A program made the position numbers and the translations under genes. DNA of 5,180 nt from CAZVCJ01 sp964625745 (GTDB lineage: Bacteria > Chloroflexota > Anaerolineae > VGOG01): the NCBI GenBank assembly GCA_964625745.1, contig CAZVCJ010000248.1:1-5180 (forward strand). Direction: 5' to 3'. This document shows, piece by piece, positions 1 through 4,900 of this stretch (position 1 is its first letter; the number at the start of each line of letters is the position of its first letter). Below the pieces are notes generated by a model, which saw only the letters and a list, made by a program, of their open reading frames with translations, ran no database searches and was not told where the DNA came from.

Positions 1-991
1 CCCCATCCTCCAGGATGATCACATTGTCCGTGCCCGTGAGGCCGCTATCGGCGGTGTAGAAATCGCGATAACCATTGCCGTTAGTGTCTCCTGCGATTTC
101 ATCATCGGCTGGATCGCCCTCGAAGTTCAGGGCGAAGTACTTCCCAGGCTCCACCGTGTAGGATGGAAAAGTCTTCACCACCGTGCTTCTTTCCCTCACG
201 AGCCAATACTGGATGTTGATGCCCGTGCCTGACATGTTGCGGAACTCAATCCAATCCTCGTCATCGCTGGGTGCCGCTTCATTGATCAGGACATCGCCGG
301 GGTTGCCCAGGACAGGATTGGTTTCTCCAGGGGTGTGGCTGGTGAACACATGCCAGTCGGCCTTGGCATTGGTGTCGGTGGAAAATGCATCTCGGCCTAG
401 AGACTTCCCCTTAGCCCCTGTGCTCCAGTCTGCACATTGTTCTTCGTTCTTCCTCTTGTTTTCTTTTGTATCGTTGGGGTAGATGGTGCCCACCCATTCA
501 CTGGCATCAACTATGGTCGTAAAAGCAGCGTGTTGAGTGGGAGCCCATGTTCCATCGTCATTGGCAAAGGCAATGGCATCAATGATGTTACCGCTAGAAT
601 CCTCTAAAATGATCACCTCATCAGTCCCAGTCAGGCCATCAGAGCCCGAATCGTAATAAAAGTCACGGTAACCATTATCATTGGCGTCCCAACCTGTCTC
701 GTCTGCTGTGCCCTTGTCGTGGAAGTGTAGAACAATGTACTCTCCGGGAGCTAGCGAGTAAGAGGGGAACGTCTTTCTTACGGCGGTTTTCTTCTCGACA
801 ACCCAGGACTGAATATCTATGCTGCTCCCCGAACCGTTGTAGAGTTCCAGCCAATCCTTGCTGCTTGTTTCATCGGGGGCCACTTCGTTTATCAGCACAT
901 CTCCTGGCTCGACCGCAGATGAAGGAGTGGAGACAATCGCTAACACCGCCGTCATCATCGCCAATATGATCGGGAATCGCCGGGGCCTCAA
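1..991 (-). CDS. Secreted protein with two tandem lamin-tail domains (3' end off window)
   Basis: The frame is open for 330 codons from a TTG at 991-989 to the left edge, so the C-terminus is missing. Residues 1-26 form a Sec-type signal peptide: basic MRPRR, a hydrophobic core, then TPSSA before VEP. No lipobox is seen. Two homologous modules follow, at about residues 29-225 and 229-330+. Each starts PGDVLINE.AP followed by DW.E, then KTFPSY, DxNxNGYRDFY and GLTGTD.VIILED; module 1 ends SLGRDAFSTDTN..TPGETN. This pattern fits the bacterial lamin-tail domain (PF00932), an Ig-like beta fold found in secreted or surface proteins. The ligand or partner is unknown and no catalytic domain is visible, though one could lie off the window. 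The TTG is supported by a perfect AGGAGGTG Shine-Dalgarno; an in-frame TGA just upstream rules out a longer start, and later ATGs would cut into the signal peptide. The start overlaps the stop of a small upstream ORF. Family call fairly sure; role unknown. Confidence 0.85.
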   Translation of the reverse strand, partial: MRPRRFPIILAMMTAVLAIVSTPSSAVEPGDVLINEVAPDETSSKDWLELYNGSGSSIDIQSWVVEKKTAVRKTFPSYSLAPGEYIVLHFHDKGTADETGWDANDNGYRDFYYDSGSDGLTGTDEVIILEDSSGNIIDAIAFANDDGTWAPTQHAAFTTIVDASEWVGTIYPNDTKENKRKNEEQCADWSTGAKGKSLGRDAFSTDTNAKADWHVFTSHTPGETNPVLGNPGDVLINEAAPSDDEDWIEFRNMSGTGINIQYWLVRERSTVVKTFPSYTVEPGKYFALNFEGDPADDEIAGDTNGNGYRDFYTADSGLTGTDNVIILEDG

Positions 992-1092
992 ATTCGCACC
1001 TCCTCATCCAACTGGATAGCGCTCAAAGCCAGCGACGCTGGGCTTACAAGCAGCAGCGCGGCGATGGCCAACAGATGGAGTCCTTTTAACAT
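988..1092 (-). CDS. Possible 34-aa signal-peptide-like leader ORF
   Basis: From ATG 1092-1090 this reads MLKGLHLLAIAALLLVSPAS, then LALSA and a short polar tail ending DEEVRI. It has the build of an almost bare signal peptide: one lysine, a leucine/alanine-rich core, and an LALSA segment resembling a signal peptidase I site. Its TGA (990-988) overlaps the TTG start of the lamin-tail gene as TTGA, the geometry of translational coupling. The start codon has only weak purine-rich sequence upstream (GGTAGC, GGACA) and no clear Shine-Dalgarno. The frame extends upstream to 1179 inside the antitoxin gene, but that part looks like shadow. It could be a coupling leader, a decayed remnant of an earlier signal peptide for the downstream gene, or chance. 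I do not recognise a family. Confidence 0.35.
   Translation of the reverse strand: MLKGLHLLAIAALLLVSPASLALSAIQLDEEVRI
997..1004 (-). promoter_or_regulatory. Ribosome binding site of the lamin-tail gene
   Basis: AGGAGGTG, a full-length match to the anti-Shine-Dalgarno sequence, lies 5 nt before the TTG at 991-989. It fixes the start at a non-ATG codon. The site sits inside the last codons of the preceding small ORF (the DEEV codons), so translation of that ORF would run through it. Confidence 0.8.
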
Positions 1093-1132
1093 TGTCCAGC
1101 TACCAAGCCGGGGATGTTGCTCTGGGAGAGTA

Positions 1133-1450
1133 TCAGCGGGGTTGTTCTCTGGACACGAAGCGAATCTCGACCCGAGCATTCAGGGCCGCCGCCACCCGCT
1201 GCAGAAAGCCCAGATTAGGTTTGTAAGAGGCCCTCTCCAGACGGGAGATGCTGGCTTGCTTGGTGCCGATCCGTTCGGCCAACTCCTTTTGGGTCAGCCC
1301 TTGTGCCAGGCGCAGGCGCAGCACCTCTCGCGCCGCTTGGAACTCCGGTTCCATCTCCTGCAAAGCGGCTACAAACTGCGGATCCTTCATCCGTTCATTC
1401 CAGAACTCATCTATCGGCCAGAAGGGCAGTACGTTTTTCCCCATATCCAT
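1133..1450 (-). CDS. higA: HigA-like XRE-family antitoxin / repressor
   Basis: A 105-residue protein with a Cro/C1-type helix-turn-helix at about residues 44-90. The recognition region reads TQKELAERIG (53-62), then TKQASISRLER (63-73) and KPNLGFLQRVAAALNARVEI. The N-terminal 40 residues, rich in W, F and E (FWPIDEFWNERMKDPQFVAAL), are probably the toxin-contacting part, as in other antitoxins of toxin-first modules. The role inferred from the family is to neutralise the upstream toxin by binding it and to repress the shared promoter. The start at 1450 is chosen because AGGAGG (1462-1457) lies 6 nt before it. A longer GTG-initiated reading from 1468 would overlap the toxin and lacks such a site. 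It lies 1 nt after the toxin stop, so the pair is an operon. The symbol is by family resemblance, not proven orthology. Confidence 0.9.
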   Translation of the reverse strand: MDMGKNVLPFWPIDEFWNERMKDPQFVAALQEMEPEFQAAREVLRLRLAQGLTQKELAERIGTKQASISRLERASYKPNLGFLQRVAAALNARVEIRFVSREQPR

Positions 1451-1451
1451 G

Positions 1452-1805
1452 TCATTCCTCCTCAACACGAGCCAGTACGTCGGTCAGACGTTGTTCGGCT
1501 ATGCCCAATTCCTTGCGGGGCGTCTTACGGGTCTTTTTCTGAAAGGCGTGCAGGAGCACAAACCTTTGGCCGGTGTGAGCGAAATAGAAAATTCGGTAGA
1601 TGTTCCGTCCACTTTGTACCCGCAGTTCCCACAGCTTACCGTGGACAGGACAGGCGTAGGGCATCTTCAGATCGAGACCGAATTCGCGCAACAGGTCGAG
1701 CGTCCAGTATATTCGAGCCTGGTCTTTCTGCGGCAGGCTTGCGATGAAGTCATTGACCGGTTGGCGCGCTTGCTCATCCTGATAGGCGACGATTTCCCAG
1801 GCCAT
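1452..1805 (-). CDS. higB: HigB-like toxin (phage-derived Gp49-like family)
   Basis: A 117-residue basic protein matching the HigB-like/Gp49-like toxin family (PF05973, RelE superfamily), which typically runs 100-120 residues. Landmarks in order: PVNDFIASLPQKDQARI (16-32), LDLLREFG (36-43), HGKLWELRV (55-63), R-NIYRIFYF (67-75), and FVLLHAFQKKTRKTP (82-96) with a helical C-terminus. By family knowledge, such proteins are ribosome-dependent mRNA interferases acting in the cytoplasm; the conserved basic residues and the LLH.F.KK block are present, so it looks intact. The start at 1805 is chosen because GGAG sits 7 nt upstream and the next alternative, TTG at 1835, lies inside the promoter. The gene is first in the operon and followed after 1 nt by the antitoxin, the toxin-first order typical of higBA. 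Mobile modules of this kind often sit in accessory DNA. Confidence 0.9.
   Translation of the reverse strand: MAWEIVAYQDEQARQPVNDFIASLPQKDQARIYWTLDLLREFGLDLKMPYACPVHGKLWELRVQSGRNIYRIFYFAHTGQRFVLLHAFQKKTRKTPRKELGIAEQRLTDVLARVEEE
1457..1462 (-). promoter_or_regulatory. Ribosome binding site of the antitoxin gene
   Basis: AGGAGG lies 6 nt upstream of the ATG at 1450-1448. It is made from the final Glu codons of the toxin gene (GAG GAG GAA TGA). Antitoxin initiation is therefore embedded in the toxin reading frame and probably coupled to toxin translation. It is stronger than the toxin's own GGAG, which fits higher antitoxin synthesis. Confidence 0.75.
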
Positions 1806-1812
1806 TGGGAAT

Positions 1813-1816
1813 CTCC
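1813..1816 (-). promoter_or_regulatory. Ribosome binding site of the toxin gene
   Basis: GGAG lies 7 nt before the ATG at 1805-1803. It is only about 8 bp downstream of the -10 box, so the mRNA 5' end should fall at or right beside it. Access by the ribosome may be limited, which would keep toxin synthesis low relative to the antitoxin. Confidence 0.55.
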
Positions 1817-1823
1817 AGTAGAG

Positions 1824-1852
1824 AGTATAACACAAACATCATATCTTGTCAA
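1824..1852 (-). promoter_or_regulatory. Sigma70-type promoter of the toxin-antitoxin operon
   Basis: On the minus strand TTGACA (1852-1847) is followed after exactly 17 bp by TATACT (1829-1824), one mismatch from the consensus -10. The predicted transcription start is near 1817-1818, giving a leader of only about 12-13 nt before the toxin ATG. The promoter should be strong unless repressed. Autorepression by the antitoxin is expected from the family, but I see no clean operator dyad across it. Confidence 0.8.
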
Positions 1853-1930
1853 AAGGGCTGCGCTCAGCCCAACTACTCGGCCAAGAGGTGAAACCAAGGG
1901 AGAAGGAGGCAGCAAAATGAGCGTTGCTTC
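1836..1930. other. Intergenic region between membrane-protein gene and toxin-antitoxin operon
   Basis: This is the only intergenic gap of note in the window. It contains the terminator stem and the -35 box with most of the promoter spacer. The remainder (about 1871-1930) carries only small dyads, such as GGTTTCACC on the minus strand, and no coding potential that I can support. Confidence 0.6.
1851..1870 (-). terminator. Short intrinsic terminator after the membrane-protein gene
   Basis: On the minus strand GGGCTG, loop AGCG, CAGCCC forms a perfect 6-bp GC-rich stem followed by TTTT. It begins about 60 nt after the stop of the large gene (1933-1931). The T-run is short, so efficiency is uncertain. 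Two of its T residues are also the first two bases of the downstream -35 box, so terminator and promoter are fused. Confidence 0.55.
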
Positions 1931-4900
1931 TCAAGGCACTTCTACCTCGCCATCCAAAACGACACGATTGTCGGCGATGGGGGCGCCGTCAGGGCCGACG
2001 GCCGCCAGGCGATCCATGGTCTGGGGATCGTAGACGCCCAGGGCCAGGCGGTAGCGGCCCGGAGGCGCGTCCTTCAGGGAGATGGTGATCTCATCGCTGA
2101 CCACCTCGCCCTCAGCCCACCACGAAGTGGGATACTGGTTCTGACGAGGCATGGCGTCGTCCTGGGCCACGATTTCCTCCGTAACAGGATCGAAAAGGTG
2201 GACGAAGACTTTGTAATCCCCCTCCATTTGCTGCCGCGCTTGCCAGTGCAACTCCAGCCGCAGTGCCTCCTCCTCACGACTTAGATCGTAGCCCAAAAGG
2301 CGTATCTGGCCGCCGAAGCTCACGTCCAGCCTGGCCTGCATGGAGGGTGTGGCGTAGCTGCGCTCTCTGCCCTCAATGACGATGCCCAGCGGGGCGACGA
2401 ATTCCCCGCAGCCTTCGCCCGTCCGAGCGTCGTCCACAGCGATAACTAAGTCGTAGCGCCCCGCAGGCAACAGGGGATCGAGGGTTATCTGATAGCGGCT
2501 GGCCACGATGACGTTGGTCGGCCAGAGGGAGGTGGCATAGCCCCTGGCTATGGGTTCGGTCTGCGAATGTACAGTTGTCCCGCTTTCATCTCTCAAAGAT
2601 AGGCGGCAAGCGTAATCGCGGGTAGGATGCTCGGTGGCGGCCCATTTAGCCTCCACGAATAGGGGTTGCCCCTGCTCTATCTGCGCTGTCATCGGACTTA
2701 GTTCGACCAGGGCCAACTGAGCGAACTCCTGGAGCACGGGATGGGCTGTCTTGATGGTGGGCTTAGTCAGGGCTACCTGGGATACCTGCGCCGTGCCGAT
2801 GGGTGTCAGTGAGGCCACTTCGTAGAGAATGACCTCCAGTGAATAGTCGTCGCCAGGCGGGGCGCCCTCGGGCAGGGGCAGGACGTAGCCATCGCTGATC
2901 AGCTCTCTCCCTCGCCACAAGCTGGTGGGGTATAAGCCATAGTGAGGTTGAGTGTCCAGGGAGGCGAGCACTTGGCCATCCCAGTCCCGCAGGCGCAGGG
3001 CCAGGCTGTAGTTGGCGGCCACTGGTTCAACGACTCGCCAGGTCAGCCTGGCTTCCAGTTCTTCGGGCGTTTTCTGTTCGGTCTCTACGTCACTAAGGAC
3101 AATGCCCGGCCCGAACCTGGCCAGGGTTGGTTCATCGCCCGTGGCCCAGCGCTGGCTGCGAACGCGCAGGGGGCGCAGATAGGTGGTGCCCAGGGTCTCG
3201 CCCCGCTCGGTGATGGGCCTCATCTCGCCCTCCTCGTCCATCACCGTTACGCTGATCAGGTAGAGGCCGCGAACGGCTTCCTCGGGGACTTTCAAGTGGT
3301 GGTGCGTCGCCCCCCCCTCAGTCCCCCCCCATGGGGGGGGGATGGGGGCGCTATCCTCGGCCAGGCCAACGCTGGTGTGGAAAAGGTACTCGGCAGGAGA
3401 GGTCAGGCGCACGTTGGCTTCCAGGTCCTCGCTCTCGACCTCATCCCAGTAGAGAACCACCTCCACGGTCTCTCCAGCTTCCACCTCGTCCGCCGAAAGC
3501 TGGTAGCTCTTCAACCGCGCCGCCCCGCCAAAGTTGACTCCCTGGGGATTGTGGTGCAGGTAGGGCAGGCGGTCGAAGTCCATGGTTTGGTCTAGTGGTT
3601 CCTGGTCGGGCGGTCGGGTGGTCGGGTGGTCGGCTGCATGTCGGCCAGAAATCCAAAACCCGATAGTACTTACAAGCAGGATCGCCATCGCCAGCTTCAG
3701 AGGTGATGAGTCAACAGGTAACGAGTTGATGAGGGAAAGGCCCTGTTGCCTCGTTACCTCGTTGCCTCGTTGCCTCGTCGCCTCGTTGCCGCGTTGCCGC
3801 GTTAACCTCCCTCCAGCGATCAAGAGTCCGATGATGGCTAGTGCAGCCACCAGAGACACCCCCTCAGCCAGGGCCCGCAGGGGCGTGCGTTCCAGGCGCA
3901 GGACGATCTGGTGCTCTCCCTGGTCGAGATCGAGGCCGATGTAGCCCAGGTTCTCGATGGGGTGCACCTCTCTGGGCTGGCCGTCCACGTAGGCCCGCCA
4001 GCCGGGGAAGTAGTAGGTGTGGAAGGCCAAGGACGCCTGGGGTGAGATCACACCGAGAGTCCATCCTTCGGCGGCTGGCTCGCGCCAAATCAGCTCGGCC
4101 GCTTTAAGCTCTCCGTCCAGCACCAACGGCGGCGGTTTCTCACCGCTGCGCAGCAATGCCTCGGAGGTGTAGGGGCGAGGCGCCACCCAGCGGGGTAGAT
4201 ACTCGTGGCGGATGGTGGTGCCAACGTTGGCGGTGAAGTATTCGTAGAGCATCAGTCGCTCCACGGTGATGTCCGCCTCGCCGATGGACAGGTACTCAGG
4301 CTTCAGGCCCAGCATGGAAGCCACCAGCAACACCGCCCCCGCGACGCAGGCCAGCAAACGCGGCCCGGGTAAATCCGAGCCGGAGTCCTGAACGGCTCGA
4401 CCGAGCTCGCCGTAGTCTTGTTCAGGTTTGTTGCGCGGTACCCCCAACAAGTTGGGGACTCCAACACCCCAACTTGTCCCCAAGTAGCCGATGACCAGGC
4501 TGGCGAAGAAGGCTTGCACCGACAGAAAGCGCCAGGGAAATTGCACGAGGGGCAGCAGCGGCACGTTGTCCCACAGAGGGCGCGAGAGCGGCGTGATGAG
4601 GAAGGTAGCCAGAGCCAGGCCAATGATGAAGAACGCGCTCTGGGCCTCCGGGCGGCGGCGCTTGACCCACCAGCCGACGATGGCTGCCACACCCAGGAGG
4701 GCGAGCAGGGCCTGTGCCAGTCCCACGGAGAAGGGCGTCTGCCCGGCTTCGATGGCATAGTCGAAAAGAAGCGAGGGCTGCACCAGATCCAGGCCGCGAA
4801 AGTGGTTGCTATAATTCAGGTAGCCGGTGGTCTGATGCTCCAATTGCGCGTACTTCCCCTCCAGCAAGGCCGGCAGCCAGAACCAGGCGCTTATGGCCAG

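Noticed and set aside
183..482. 99-aa + strand open frame
   Set aside because: It is antisense to the lamin-tail domains, which read as a continuous, recognisable protein on the minus strand.
1833..1835. TTG at 1835 as the toxin start
   Set aside because: It is within the spacer between the -35 and -10 boxes, so it would not be in the transcript; ATG at 1805 has a ribosome site and matches the family length.
1822..1848. Operator palindrome over the toxin-antitoxin promoter
   Set aside because: TATGAT..GTTATA-like halves pair at only a few positions; too weak to call.
1064..2033. Long + strand open frames over the toxin-antitoxin genes (227 and 261 aa)
   Set aside because: They are antisense to two well recognised genes and their promoter, have no family resemblance, and are low-complexity in composition.
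3310..3347. Frameshift or pseudogene at the homopolymer runs
   Set aside because: The same frame reads as continuous module sequence on both sides, so no disruption is seen.
2942..3595. 217-aa + strand open frame inside the membrane-protein gene
   Set aside because: It is antisense to the conserved beta modules; its Gly/Pro-rich tracts simply mirror the repeat at 3323-3340.
3605..3809. CRISPR array
   Set aside because: The repeats are 8-bp head-to-tail units with no spacers, inside a coding frame.
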